Shown piece after piece: positions 7,756 to 15,842 of a DNA stretch of 64,000 bases. This DNA is from Chitinibacter tainanensis DSM 15459 (GTDB taxonomy: Bacteria > Pseudomonadota > Gammaproteobacteria > Burkholderiales > Chitinibacteraceae), in the NCBI RefSeq assembly GCF_000429785.1, contig NZ_AUCN01000020.1, positions 39,279 through 103,278 of the forward strand, in the 5' to 3' direction. Below the pieces are notes generated by a model. The model ran no database searches and had not been told where the DNA came from. It saw only the letters and a program-made list of their open reading frames with translations. Both the position numbers and the translations under genes were made by a program. How positions within the stretch are numbered: the stretch's first letter is position 1; each line of letters starts with the position of its first letter.

Positions 7756-8427
7756 CTTAGCGGTGAAGAGAATGTGAGCGAGAGCGTAGCCGGCATTAGT
7801 CAGCGCATCCTCTTCGGTAAAGCCTTGTTGCTCGCGGACGTTTTCAATCAGCTCGCGGATACGGATGGCGTCTGCCACCGGCACTTTGAAGCGGAGGATT
7901 TCGTGGGTTTTGACCTTTTCGCTCAGCGGCTCAACCACCGGTGCTTCTGGCGTCAGCTCTTCTGGCGCTGAAAAATCAGGAATTTCCAAGGCATCCAGAT
8001 CAATGCTGGTCGCTGCAAACAGATCATTGAGTTCGCGGTCACTAATCGGCATGAAGCTGGTGAGCTCTGGAAGATCAATATTCAGACTGGCAATGACCGC
8101 ATTCAGCGCGTCAATATCGTCGGCGCCGTAGCGCGCGTTATCCAGCAGGCCAATTTCTTTGGCCTCTTCATCGCTAATTGGGCCCAAGTTGAAAATCGGC
8201 ACTTCTGCCAGGCCAATTCGGATGGCTGATTCACATCGATGTTGGCCACCCAAAATTTCCAGAGTTAAACCTTCATTTGAGGGTATTTCGCGCACGATAA
8301 TTGGCTTAAACATGCCTCGGCGCTGAATACTCGCATCCAGTTTTGCCTCGTTATCCGGTGAAACTCGATTCGAGTTCCAAGGGTTAGGTTTTAGAGATCG
8401 CGGGTCAGCTTTTGATTGTCCAGTCAT
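7753..8427 (-). CDS. ParB/Srx-fold domain protein 2
   Basis: 224 aa and paralogous in fold to its downstream neighbour. Residues 8-80 form the ParB-like domain, with the box GGQHRCESA (60-68) preceded by FKPIIVRE. A helical, acidic region follows, with a Pro/Glu-rich linker near 135-150. It is the first gene of the operon that continues with ParB 1, the ABC ATPase and the GNAT protein. Two divergent ParB domains in series suggest a heteromeric nucleotide-dependent DNA clamp or nuclease; that role is inference. Ribosome-binding site GGATAAGGGA. Confidence 0.7.
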   Translation of the reverse strand: MTGQSKADPRSLKPNPWNSNRVSPDNEAKLDASIQRRGMFKPIIVREIPSNEGLTLEILGGQHRCESAIRIGLAEVPIFNLGPISDEEAKEIGLLDNARYGADDIDALNAVIASLNIDLPELTSFMPISDRELNDLFAATSIDLDALEIPDFSAPEELTPEAPVVEPLSEKVKTHEILRFKVPVADAIRIRELIENVREQQGFTEEDALTNAGYALAHILFTAK

Positions 8428-8451
8428 TCCCTTATCCGTCCTGCTAAAATG

Positions 8452-8469
8452 TTAGTCATCGATGACTTA
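8452..8469 (+). promoter_or_regulatory. Palindromic box in the divergent helicase/ParB intergenic region
   Basis: TTAGTCA-TCGA-TGACTTA. On the plus strand the right arm runs into TATCAT (about 8467-8472) 18 nt before the helicase ATG. Being symmetric it could also serve the divergent ParB 2 gene (start 8427). It is the only 62-nt gap between these divergent genes. Confidence 0.6.
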
Positions 8470-8489
8470 TCATAAGCGCCAAAGGCAAT

Positions 8490-10187
8490 ATGAATCAACC
8501 AACTGTCCAAATCGTACACAACGCAATCACCGCAAAGTTGCTGTGTGAAAACCGAGAGGTTCAGCTGTACGTCGCCAAGCTCATGAGCTACGCGGTTTCG
8601 GGCGCCGAGCACAGCAAGGCGGTCAAAAGCCACGCCTGGGACGGCCGCAGCTCGTTTTTCTCTATGCGCGATCAGACGTTTCCTGCCGGATTCGTCAATA
8701 TGGTGCGCGATTCGCTGACCAAGCTGGGCATCAACTGCGCCGTTCGCGCGAAGCCACTTCCTGAGCCGCTCGGGCCGGAGGACTTTTGGAACGCCGACGG
8801 CATCGGTAACAGCGACGAGCGCTACGACTACCAGCCAGAGACCATCCACCGCCTGCTCAAGCACGGTCGGGGCATTGCGCAGATCGCAACCGGTGGCGGT
8901 AAATCACGCATCTGCCGGCTGGCCTACGCCCGCATCAATCGCCCCACCCTCTTCCTGACAACTCGTTCGGTGCTGATGTACCAGATGAAGAAGAACTTTG
9001 AGGATACCTTTAAAGAGGAAGTCGCTGTTCTGGGCGATGGCGAGTTTGGCATCGAGTACGCCAAGACTGACGGTACCAAAGGGCGCCGGCTGACCAAGTT
9101 CACTGTTGCCATGATTCAAACGCTCGCTTCCAGACTGGAAATGCCGGCTGAGATTGGCGCGCGTGAGCGTCGGCGCGCAAACGAAGTGCTGAACAAGGCC
9201 GCGGAGAAGGCGCGGAAAATGACCGCGGAAGCTGCCGCCAAGTACATTGAGCAAGCAAAGCGCCAGTCCGAAGAAATCATCGCCAGCATTCCAGCCAAGG
9301 AAGAAGCACAGCGCCGTCGGCGTGAGGCAACCATCCAGATTCTCTCGCGCTTCGAGTTCGTGGTGCTGGAGGAAGCGCACGAAGCGTCCGGCAACAGCTA
9401 CTACGAGATCTGCCAGCACTGCACCAATGCGCACTACCGGCTCGCGCTGACCGCCACCCCGTTCATGAAGGGCGACGAGGAAGCGAACATGCGCCTGATG
9501 GCTGTGTCCGGTCAGGTGTTTATCAAGGTCTCCGAGAAGCTGCTGATCGATCGTGGCATCCTTGCCCGCCCCTACTTCAAGTTTATCCGGTTGCTAGAAA
9601 AGCCAAAGGGGCTCAATCGCACGACGGCCTGGCAGAAGGCCTACAAGATGGGCGTGACTGAAAATCCTCACCGGAACAAGGCCATCATCCGTGAGGCGTA
9701 CAAGGCTGCATCAATCGGACTGCCGGTGATGATTCTGGTACAGGCAAAGGTGCATGGCGCGCTGCTCGATGACACCCTGAAAAAGCTCGGTATCCGGTCG
9801 AGCTACATTTTCGGCGACAGCTCGCAGGAAGAGCGCGAGCGTGAGCTCGGCAAGCTCAAGTCGGGCGAAACCCAAGTGCTGATCGGCTCAACGATTCTGG
9901 ATGTGGGTGTGGACGTGCCGGCCGTCGGGATGGTGATTCTGGCTGGTGGCGGGAAGGCGGAAGTTGCCCTTCGCCAGCGTATCGGGCGCGGACTGCGAGC
10001 GAAGAAGGACATGCCAAACGTGTGTCTGGTCGTGGATTTCGACGATCATCACAACAACCATCTGTACGACCATGCGATGACTCGCCAGTACCACATCCGG
10101 AATACGCCAGGCTTCGCGGAAGGGGTGCTGGCGGCAGGGGGCGAATTTGACTATCTCGGTCTTGGGCTCATAAAATCAGCAGCGTAA
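8490..10187 (+). CDS. UvsW-like DEAH/SF2 DNA helicase
   Basis: 565 aa. SF2 motifs are complete: Walker A IATGGGKS (132-139), the DEAH-box variant EEAH (294-297), TATP (321-324) and motif VI QRIGRGLR (496-503). The N-terminal 110 residues are a separate domain, as in T4 UvsW. Residues 225-285 form an Ala/Lys/Glu-rich coiled-coil insertion between motifs I and II. UvsW-type helicases unwind R-loops and branch-migrate recombination intermediates, switching origin-dependent to recombination-dependent replication. It is one of few plus-strand genes and has its own terminator. Confidence 0.85.
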   Translation: MNQPTVQIVHNAITAKLLCENREVQLYVAKLMSYAVSGAEHSKAVKSHAWDGRSSFFSMRDQTFPAGFVNMVRDSLTKLGINCAVRAKPLPEPLGPEDFWNADGIGNSDERYDYQPETIHRLLKHGRGIAQIATGGGKSRICRLAYARINRPTLFLTTRSVLMYQMKKNFEDTFKEEVAVLGDGEFGIEYAKTDGTKGRRLTKFTVAMIQTLASRLEMPAEIGARERRRANEVLNKAAEKARKMTAEAAAKYIEQAKRQSEEIIASIPAKEEAQRRRREATIQILSRFEFVVLEEAHEASGNSYYEICQHCTNAHYRLALTATPFMKGDEEANMRLMAVSGQVFIKVSEKLLIDRGILARPYFKFIRLLEKPKGLNRTTAWQKAYKMGVTENPHRNKAIIREAYKAASIGLPVMILVQAKVHGALLDDTLKKLGIRSSYIFGDSSQEERERELGKLKSGETQVLIGSTILDVGVDVPAVGMVILAGGGKAEVALRQRIGRGLRAKKDMPNVCLVVDFDDHHNNHLYDHAMTRQYHIRNTPGFAEGVLAAGGEFDYLGLGLIKSAA

Positions 10188-10236
10188 GCCGTTTACTAGA
10201 CATTTTCGGCTTCCTTTTGATATGAGATTCTCTCGT

Positions 10237-10264
10237 TACCCGCTGCAAGGCGGGTATTTTTTTT
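10237..10264 (+). terminator. Intrinsic terminator of the helicase gene
   Basis: ACCCGC pairs with GCGGGT around a 6-nt loop and is followed by ATTTTTTTT, about 50 nt after the helicase stop. Confidence 0.9.
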
Positions 10265-10302
10265 GCCCGCCGATTTTTACAGCTTGCGCTGATCAGATAG
10301 AC

Positions 10303-10330
10303 AAATGCCCGCGGTTAAAGCGGGCATTTT
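10303..10330. terminator. Bidirectional terminator between convergent genes
   Basis: AAATGCCCGC pairs with GCGGGCATTT, giving T/A tracts on both sides. It ends 2 nt before the stop of the minus-strand lipoprotein gene and backs up the helicase terminator. Confidence 0.85.
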
Positions 10331-10332
10331 GA

Positions 10333-10725
10333 CTACGAGCACTGATCTAGCTTTTTCTCAAGCATCTGAGACCAACGCTCCCGATAATTGTTAGGCCGAT
10401 CATGAACCTTATGAGCTTTCACGTCCGCGGTCGTCTCGTTTTCCGAACCTCGCAGCTCGATAATGCCAATAACCCAATGGCTAGGCCCGCCACCAAAAGC
10501 GGGAGCGTAAATATCGCATGTGGCCTTCTGACCACGCTGAAAACATTGGGCAACGCCAGCTTCACACTTGCGTCCGTTTTGGTAGAAGTTTTCGAGAACC
10601 TCATCGATTGGCGCTTTAATCGTGACGGTTTTGATGTTGAAGTCGCTGTCTTTGAAATCGGCCGGCTTTGAAGCGCAGCCGGCGATCAGAATAGCAGTTA
10701 GGGCAATGGGCAATGCTCTCAGCAT
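10333..10725 (-). CDS. Small phage lipoprotein
   Basis: 130 aa from the ATG at 10725, which has GAGG about 9 nt upstream; further upstream in-frame codons lack signal-peptide character. Residues 1-17 are a lipoprotein signal ending in the lipobox IAGC (Cys17). The mature part is charged with two pairs of cysteines (CEAGVAQC, TCDIYAP) that could form disulfides in the periplasm. Phage lipoproteins of this size often block superinfection or bind receptors; nothing in the sequence proves that here. Confidence 0.75.
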   Translation of the reverse strand: MLRALPIALTAILIAGCASKPADFKDSDFNIKTVTIKAPIDEVLENFYQNGRKCEAGVAQCFQRGQKATCDIYAPAFGGGPSHWVIGIIELRGSENETTADVKAHKVHDRPNNYRERWSQMLEKKLDQCS

Positions 10726-10774
10726 CGAATCTAACCTCAGAAGGGATGATGATGCCGGAATGATAACGCCCCGG

Positions 10775-11419
10775 TTAATCCCCGTCTCGCTCAAGTGCCT
10801 CGCGCCAGGTCTTTTTTGCGAGCTCCGGATTGTCATGCGCTAGCTGCAGCATATCCGCCGATGCCTCGGGGCCGAATTTCGCCTTGAGCCCCGCTGACCA
10901 GTCGTGCTGCAGCGCCTCGCGCATCGTCGCGCGCCCGAGCTCCGCCAGATCTTCCGAAACGCCACTGGCCAGCGCAACGATTTGCCACCACTCCCACACG
11001 TACTTCTTCTGGTTATGAGCCGGAATAGCGACGCCAGCCTCTTGCGCCTTTTGCACCGCGGCCTCCATCACGGACACGGCCACCCCGAAGATCTCACTGG
11101 TCTGCGGCTCAGAAGGAGCGCCGAGCAAGCGCACTTTCAGATCTTGGGTCCACTCGACCACGCCTTCGAGCAGACGAACGACCAAGCCGGCATCGATTGG
11201 ATTGATACCCCAGCACTTGCCAATCTTGTCGTCGTAGAGCTCGAACGCCCAGCGCAGCTCGTTGTGGCGCATGAGGTATTCAGTTTCCTCGCGCGCTTCG
11301 GCTTTTTGCTCTTTGGATGCCTGGCCAATCGACACGATACGCACTGTCGGCATCACGCCGTAAATCCCCATTGTGACGATGACTGATTCGGGCAAGGTTG
11401 GTTTAACGTCGGTTGTCAT
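10775..11419 (-). CDS. Hypothetical protein, tryptophan-rich helical
   Basis: 214 aa from the ATG at 11419 (GGAAG upstream); a longer reading exists but lacks a ribosome-binding site. No family recognised. The C-terminal half is helical with a YVWEWWQIVALASG segment around residues 139-152, too polar nearby to be a clear membrane span. It overlaps the end of the upstream WGR gene by 17 nt, so the two are probably co-translated. Confidence 0.7.
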   Translation of the reverse strand: MTTDVKPTLPESVIVTMGIYGVMPTVRIVSIGQASKEQKAEAREETEYLMRHNELRWAFELYDDKIGKCWGINPIDAGLVVRLLEGVVEWTQDLKVRLLGAPSEPQTSEIFGVAVSVMEAAVQKAQEAGVAIPAHNQKKYVWEWWQIVALASGVSEDLAELGRATMREALQHDWSAGLKAKFGPEASADMLQLAHDNPELAKKTWREALERDGD

Positions 11420-11639
11420 GATCGCTTCCGTTTGTGTTGATTTCGACGTACCCGCGCTTGAGGCGCTTTTTCGAGTACGTGTTGGCGAGCGCAGTTGCTT
11501 CTGCCAAGGAGGATACAACTTGGCTTCGCTCTCCGTGAATTTTATTTTTGCGCCCGCCCCAACGACGAATGACCACTAGATCAAATAGGTCACGGTCGAT
11601 CTCAATTCGATACCAACGATCTTCGCTTTGGAAAAGCAT
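11403..11639 (-). CDS. WGR-domain protein
   Basis: 78 aa. Almost the whole protein matches the WGR pattern: WYRIEI, then IRRWGGRKNKIHGE with the Trp-Gly-Gly-Arg signature, then a helix (AEATALANTYSKKRLKRGY) and a final strand YVEI. WGR domains occur in PARPs and in bacterial MolR-type proteins and bind nucleic acid ends. As a standalone phage protein it may recognise DNA ends or host factors. ATG preceded by GGAG. It is the first gene of a pair with the 214-aa gene downstream. Confidence 0.75.
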   Translation of the reverse strand: MLFQSEDRWYRIEIDRDLFDLVVIRRWGGRKNKIHGERSQVVSSLAEATALANTYSKKRLKRGYVEINTNGSDHDNRR

Positions 11640-11661
11640 GGCGTTTCTCCGTAGAGGTGAA

Positions 11662-12144
11662 TCAGCCTTTCAAATTTTCAATTTCGTGTGGGTCGAGGTA
11701 TTCAACATCGTCCCAAGTTTCAAAGTTTGAGCGGTATGCTCTGCAGCACGCTGTTTCGATGCCATTTATTAACTCTGCAATGGCAATTTCTGCCATTCCT
11801 GTCCCTCGATCATTAAGAGAGTGTTGATACTTCAACACCGTAGCTACTATCGAGTTGGGTAACACCTCTCTTGCATATGGCAAGTCGAGTGTGGTGTTGA
11901 TAAACAGGTATTTAGAAAGCGGAATCCCACAGACTTTATCTTGCCAACTGAGCAATCGAATCATGTGTTTTATACAAGCCTTGACCCCTTCGTTGTATTC
12001 ATGGCCCGCGCCACACCTTACGCTGCCTACGGCAACTAAAGCGATTTGCGAAGCGAATCGCTTGCCTGCTGGCATCTGTTTATTGGCATGTCCGAAACTG
12101 ATTAAGTCAATGAGTTTTTCTTGTTCCACGGCTTCTTTACTCAT
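11662..12144 (-). CDS. Hypothetical protein with conserved cysteines
   Basis: 160 aa from ATG 12144; a TTG 18 nt upstream is an alternative, and neither has a clear Shine-Dalgarno. The protein is mixed alpha/beta with scattered Cys (VRCGAGHEYNEGVKACIKHM, ACCRAY). No family is recognised. The surrounding DNA is more AT-rich than the neighbouring blocks. It ends 22 nt before the start of the WGR gene. Confidence 0.6.
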   Translation of the reverse strand: MSKEAVEQEKLIDLISFGHANKQMPAGKRFASQIALVAVGSVRCGAGHEYNEGVKACIKHMIRLLSWQDKVCGIPLSKYLFINTTLDLPYAREVLPNSIVATVLKYQHSLNDRGTGMAEIAIAELINGIETACCRAYRSNFETWDDVEYLDPHEIENLKG

Positions 12145-12250
12145 GATAATTTTTAGCTGCAATTATTGGACAATTTTCAAAATTAGACCGTCAATTAAAC
12201 CAAGACTGTTGATAAAAAACATATCGCCAGTCTTGATCTAGGATGCGAAT

Positions 12251-12781
12251 TTAAAAGGCCGTTGTTGTTCGATTGCATCTTTCAACAGCCACCTCATATG
12301 CTGATCGACCAGCGTTAGGTTCTGTTTTTAGCACTGGATATGAACCATTCTCTTTGAAATACTCAATGCCGCGACTCACGCAATCTCCGACGCTAGGCTC
12401 TGATCTTTGCTCTTGCTGATGCTCTCGCTTGTAGTTCTCGCTCTTCACGCTTGCTATGCCGTCGGCCGTGATTTTTTTGTCCTCATCTTTGCAGGCATAA
12501 ATTTGGTACTGCTCTTCTTGCCATTCTTTGATCGGTCTATCGCCGATTACTTTTGACAGGTACTCAGAAAGATCTTTGCTGATGCCTGGCTCTCCGGCCA
12601 ACATTGCACGCTGGCAATCATTGAGATCAAACACATCGATCTGCTCAAGTTTCACCCCGGTGTAATACTTGGCATTCGGGCTAACCGGCTTTGGCGGCTC
12701 TTTCGTTGTCTCGCCGCATCCAGTCATCAGAGTCAAAAGAGTGGCTGCGCAAGCAGCCACGATGTTGGCTTTATGTTTCAT
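12251..12781 (-). CDS. Phage lipoprotein with Cys pairs
   Basis: 176 aa. Signal peptide residues 1-21 with lipobox LMTGC (Cys22), then a flexible Thr/Pro linker and a charged periplasmic domain with four further cysteines that could pair. Clear GGAAGG ribosome-binding site. The likely final location is the periplasmic face of a membrane. Function unknown; a role in superinfection exclusion or envelope modification is possible by analogy only. Confidence 0.75.
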   Translation of the reverse strand: MKHKANIVAACAATLLTLMTGCGETTKEPPKPVSPNAKYYTGVKLEQIDVFDLNDCQRAMLAGEPGISKDLSEYLSKVIGDRPIKEWQEEQYQIYACKDEDKKITADGIASVKSENYKREHQQEQRSEPSVGDCVSRGIEYFKENGSYPVLKTEPNAGRSAYEVAVERCNRTTTAF

Positions 12782-13259
12782 GGTTTCCTTCCTGTCTTAT
12801 CGCTGGTTTTTTATGACGAGCACTGTAACACCGGAGAGGCGCGCGAGGCCATCTTGCGAGGATTTTGTCTACGCATGAACGAAACATTTGCTCGAGGGGA
12901 GGGCGACCTCATGGCGTCGTCCGTGGGTATAGGGGAGGGAAGAGTGCTCGGGGCGTGGGGTTGTGCCGGCAATGGATTCCAGCACTCCGCGTTTTTCTAG
13001 GGCTTCGATTCTGATTTGCTCGCTTTCTCGCTTTTGCTCTCTCGCTTGCTCGCTTGCTTGAATATCGCGCTATTTGACGCACAATCGCGCGCTATTGCGT
13101 TTTCTCTGTCGTGCTAGTATCTGACGCTATTCAATCCGCAAAACGCGCTAGAATCGCTTAAAAACGCTATTGCCTCGCTTGCTTGTTTCGCTTGCTGCTA
13201 CGCTAGCGCACAAAAAGAAAAAGCGCGGAATTATCCGCGCTTTCTATTTAATTACTTAA
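12782..13259. other. Non-coding stretch with CGCTATT repeats
   Basis: No convincing gene. The left 200 nt are GC-rich with G-runs. From about 13013 the composition changes sharply: CGCTT and GCTTGCTCGCTTGCTTG-like runs, and four direct copies of CGCTATT at 13068, 13090, 13125 and 13165. GGC and GCC nearly vanish. Iteron-like repeats next to AT-rich DNA would fit an origin, but this is inference. Confidence 0.5.
13217..13244 (-). terminator. Intrinsic terminator of the 209-aa gene
   Basis: On the minus strand AAGCGCGGA pairs with TCCGCGCTT and is followed by TTTCTTTTTG. It starts 16 nt after the stop codon. Confidence 0.85.
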
Positions 13260-13889
13260 TTATTCCGCTTTTGCTGCTAATTCAATTCCATACGCTGCGC
13301 ACAATTTTTGTGTTGCTTTGCTTTCTACATTTAGCGCAATTGTCCAGTTTTCCGCGTTTTCTTTTTCCTTGATTGTTGCGATTCCGCATTTAGTTAAAAC
13401 GCTGCGAATTCCATTAGCTTGTCTAAATGTAGCGTGCTGCAATTCGCGTTTGATTGTTACGCTTTGGATTGATTGCATTGATTTTGCTTTCATCCATTCA
13501 AAAACGATGCTTGTGTTAGCGTCAGTCAATGACTTTTTAGAATCGCTTACTGCGACAATTTGCGTATTGTCCAGCAATGCGCGGAAAATCCGTTCCGCTT
13601 TGTCAATTTCATAAACTCCGATTGTTGCGACTTGCTCTAAATCAATTCCAAGCGCAACAAGTTTGCGCAGCTCTTGCTCGCTGAATTTTGCGAGTAATTC
13701 GCAACGATGAGCGCGTGCAATCAGCTTTTGCTCAGCGCGTTTTAATGTGCTGTCTGCTTCTGCTTTGTTTTCTACGTCTTGATTTTCCAATTCCGCGCGC
13801 TGCGCTGCGATTGCTGCGCTTTGTACGCGATTAGTTTCAGCAGCAGACAGAATGTTATTCAGAAATTCTTTAGCGTTAAATTTAGACAT
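13260..13889 (-). CDS. Hypothetical protein with foreign codon use
   Basis: 209 aa, largely alpha-helical with Gln/Glu/Lys/Ala-rich stretches (residues 15-70 likely coiled coil). No recognised family. Codon use is unlike any neighbour: glycine is always GGA, alanine never GCC, and GG or CC dinucleotides are rare while CGC/GCG are frequent. Either the gene came from another genome or this DNA is under selection to avoid a GGCC-like motif. It has its own terminator and a palindromic box 32 nt upstream. Confidence 0.75.
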   Translation of the reverse strand: MSKFNAKEFLNNILSAAETNRVQSAAIAAQRAELENQDVENKAEADSTLKRAEQKLIARAHRCELLAKFSEQELRKLVALGIDLEQVATIGVYEIDKAERIFRALLDNTQIVAVSDSKKSLTDANTSIVFEWMKAKSMQSIQSVTIKRELQHATFRQANGIRSVLTKCGIATIKEKENAENWTIALNVESKATQKLCAAYGIELAAKAE

Positions 13890-13920
13890 TTTTCGATTCC
13901 TTGTGATTTGATTTAGTTAA

Positions 13921-13938
13921 ACAGTCATTGCTGACTTA
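13921..13938 (-). promoter_or_regulatory. Palindromic box upstream of the 209-aa gene
   Basis: ACAGTCA-TTGC-TGACTTA; right arm intact, left arm with two changes, 4-nt spacer kept. On the minus strand it precedes the start at 13889 by 32 nt. Confidence 0.5.
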
Positions 13939-14518
13939 TCTATCGTTGCGCTTTGTTTTGTGTGTTGCGCTTCGATGAGTTGCATTCTACGCGATACGTT
14001 ATGAACGTCAAGTAATAACGTGCAAGAAAAAGCAAAAAAGTTGATAACTCACTGAAAAACAAAGGAAAAAAATTGATTGTTCCGTCGTTTTTCGCGTGCT
14101 AGTCCAGCGCGTAGCGTTTTGCGTATATAACGCGCGTCAATCCGGCGCGCGCTTGGGCAAATCGCGCTTGCATCTTGTCGCGTCGTGTCGCGTGTTGCAT
14201 CATGCGCAGCAAGCGAAACGCTATGCAAAACGATATATTGTATTTTAATAACCTATTGAAAAATATAATGTTTCCGGACAATCTATCATCCGATAGGTTG
14301 TTCTGCGGCACGTCAATGAGTGCGCCGGCACGCCTTTGAGGCACTCGCCTTATCCCTACGCCACGGCACGACCCTCTCCCATATCCCTAAACCTTGGGCG
14401 CCCGAGTCCGGCAATCCGGAGACTCGCCACTTTACCCGCCCTGCTCTTCCCACGGTTGCCCGCGGCACGCTCGTCCAGCAGAAAAAGCGGCACACCTGCC
14501 GCTCTTCCCTACCTCTGG
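13939..14518. other. Non-coding stretch, AT-rich then GC-rich
   Basis: No supported gene. 13939-14290 continues the CGC-rich, GGC-poor composition and holds A-rich segments around 14030-14075 and a TATATTGTATTTTAATAACC segment near 14233-14252. After 14300 the DNA becomes GC-rich like the following block. Short open frames here lack ribosome-binding sites and coding character. Confidence 0.4.
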
Positions 14519-14890
14519 TTACTGCTGGGCAAAGAACTTGCTGTAAAGCTCGATGGGCGCGACGAGCCCTTGTCTGTACTGCTCGACTGTCTCACACAGC
14601 TCGCGCAGCGTTTCGCGCATGGCAAGCGTGCGCTCGACGACGACCCGCGCTTCCCTGTACGGACTTGTCTCTTTGCTTGCGTGCATGAAGTCCTCCAGCG
14701 GTAATGCGCGGTTCTCTTCCGGCTTGTCACCGTAGCGCAGGATGACTTCGGTTTGCGTGCAATACACGTCATGCAGGTGTCCGCGCTGGCAGACGACGTG
14801 GCCCACGAAGTAATACCCGTCATCGTCATGCTGGTAGTGCGGACGGGCGAAGGTGAAAGCGGACGTGGTGGCGTATTGCAGATCGCTCAT
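14519..14890 (-). CDS. Hypothetical small protein
   Basis: 123 aa. N-terminal beta-rich part (ATTSAFTFARPHY, DDDGYYFVGHVVC) then a helical C-terminus (VVVERTLAMRETLRELCETVEQYRQG). No known domain. First of a run of short early-type genes separated by GC-rich spacers; its leader shares the conserved GTTGTTGAT...GAGT block seen before four other small genes. The Shine-Dalgarno is weak. Confidence 0.65.
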   Translation of the reverse strand: MSDLQYATTSAFTFARPHYQHDDDGYYFVGHVVCQRGHLHDVYCTQTEVILRYGDKPEENRALPLEDFMHASKETSPYREARVVVERTLAMRETLRELCETVEQYRQGLVAPIELYSKFFAQQ

Positions 14891-14904
14891 GGTGCTGACT
14901 CGCG

Positions 14905-14946
14905 TGTGTTGTTGATCGAGTCGTCAGTGTGTGTGCGTAGGCGTGG
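14905..14946 (-). promoter_or_regulatory. Conserved early-type leader, copy 1 (divergent)
   Basis: Plus-strand order GTTGTTGATCGAGT, about 13 nt, then GTGCGTAGGCGTGG. Weakest match of the five leaders that share GTTGTyGAtGGAGTgATTTT followed by cGCCTAnTGG. Confidence 0.35.
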
Positions 14947-14980
14947 TGGAGATTGGCGTGGAACTGGAGTGCCGGAGAGT

Positions 14981-15090
14981 ACCGTGGCCAGGCCGAGGGA
15001 AAGTGAAGGCCATGAGCCAGAAAAGGCCAAAGGCCAAGAGACCGTAAAGGCCATGCCGCGGGATACCGTGGCTTTACGTGGAACAAGGCC
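14981..15090. repeat. Short AAAGGCCA / ACCGTGG repeats
   Basis: The gap upstream of the 87-aa gene end holds at least five copies of AGGCC(A), at about 15007, 15024, 15030, 15048 and 15086, and three ACCGT(G/A) units (14981, 15041, 15065). Unknown role; the contrast with the GGCC-free island 1 kb away is notable. Confidence 0.45.
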
Positions 15091-15111
15091 GGAGCCTTGC
15101 GTGTGCAGTCC

Positions 15112-15375
15112 TTACGCTGCCGGTTCGATTTCAGGTTTGACGATGGTGCGCGCTGCGGTGTCGAACACTTGCTTTGCTTTGGCCAGTGATTTGAATTTCA
15201 GCTCGCGTTTTTGGGTGCTGCTGCGGCCGTCGATGTGTTTAACGACTGCGCTGTGGGTGATGCGGATAAAGTCGTCATCGAATGCTTGCATGGTTAATGA
15301 GTGGATGATCTCGCCAAAGCGAGTTTTGAAGGTGTGATTTTTGTGGTCGATGAAGTCGATAGCGGTTGCAGTCAT
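15112..15375 (-). CDS. Hypothetical small protein
   Basis: 87 aa. Predicted beta strands in the N-terminal half (HTFKTRFGEIIHSL, FIRITHSAVVKHI) and a helix near the C-terminus (SLAKAKQVFDTAARTI). No family recognised. ATG preceded by GGAG and by a well-conserved copy of the early-type leader, which supports it as an expressed early gene. Confidence 0.7.
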   Translation of the reverse strand: MTATAIDFIDHKNHTFKTRFGEIIHSLTMQAFDDDFIRITHSAVVKHIDGRSSTQKRELKFKSLAKAKQVFDTAARTIVKPEIEPAA

Positions 15376-15407
15376 TTGATTTCACTCCAGTTTTGCGCTG
15401 TTGCGCT

Positions 15408-15442
15408 GTTGTCGATGGAGTGATTTTCAGCTGACACCTATG
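15408..15442 (-). promoter_or_regulatory. Conserved early-type leader, copy 2
   Basis: Plus strand GTTGTCGATGGAGTGATTTT (15408 on), then CACCTATGG. On the minus strand this reads as TGAAAAT, an extended -10-like element, followed by CACTCCATCGACAAC, about 45 nt before the ATG. Confidence 0.5.
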
Positions 15443-15522
15443 GCGCAGGAGCGGGGCTAATTCGACGCCCTCCAGCGTGCCGTGGCCTGTGAGGCAACGC
15501 CGGCAAATCCGGCGAGATACGC

Positions 15523-15780
15523 CTAGTCCTGAGCGAACCGGCGTGCGAGCAAGCTGATCAGGCCGAACTTGGCCTGGTGCATGGTGTTGTGGACCGAAAT
15601 GACGGCCGCATCAGGTTCGTTTTCCGGCAGGTAAGGCTCTTCGATCACCACGCAAAATCCGTCGGCGGTGACGTAGATGAAAGCGCGCGTCAGGCCGGTA
15701 TCTGCCTCGAGGTATGCGTTATTGAAATCGCTGCGCGCTAATGCCGGATTGTGCTTGATCTGCTCGAGTGAGGCTCGCAT
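15523..15780 (-). CDS. Hypothetical small acidic protein
   Basis: 85 aa. The middle is beta-rich (AFIYVTADGFCVVIEEPYLPE) with a C-terminal helix (AKFGLISLLARRF). No family recognised. AGGAG lies 10 nt before the ATG. Part of the cluster of short genes at 14.5-18.9 kb, which may be host-takeover functions expressed early; that is inference. Confidence 0.65.
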   Translation of the reverse strand: MRASLEQIKHNPALARSDFNNAYLEADTGLTRAFIYVTADGFCVVIEEPYLPENEPDAAVISVHNTMHQAKFGLISLLARRFAQD

Positions 15781-15842
15781 GTTCTGAACTCCTGATTGCG
15801 TTGTTTGGAGTCCTTATTGTGCAAAGTGCCTTGTGGTGGAGA

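Noticed and set aside
7051..8427. Plasmid-type partition system (ParAB)
   Set aside because: Two ParB-fold proteins without any ParA ATPase or centromere-like array; a partition role is not supported.
14099..14344. 81-aa minus-strand frame
   Set aside because: No ribosome-binding site, Arg/Ala/Gln-biased non-coding composition and location in the variable gap; more likely spurious.
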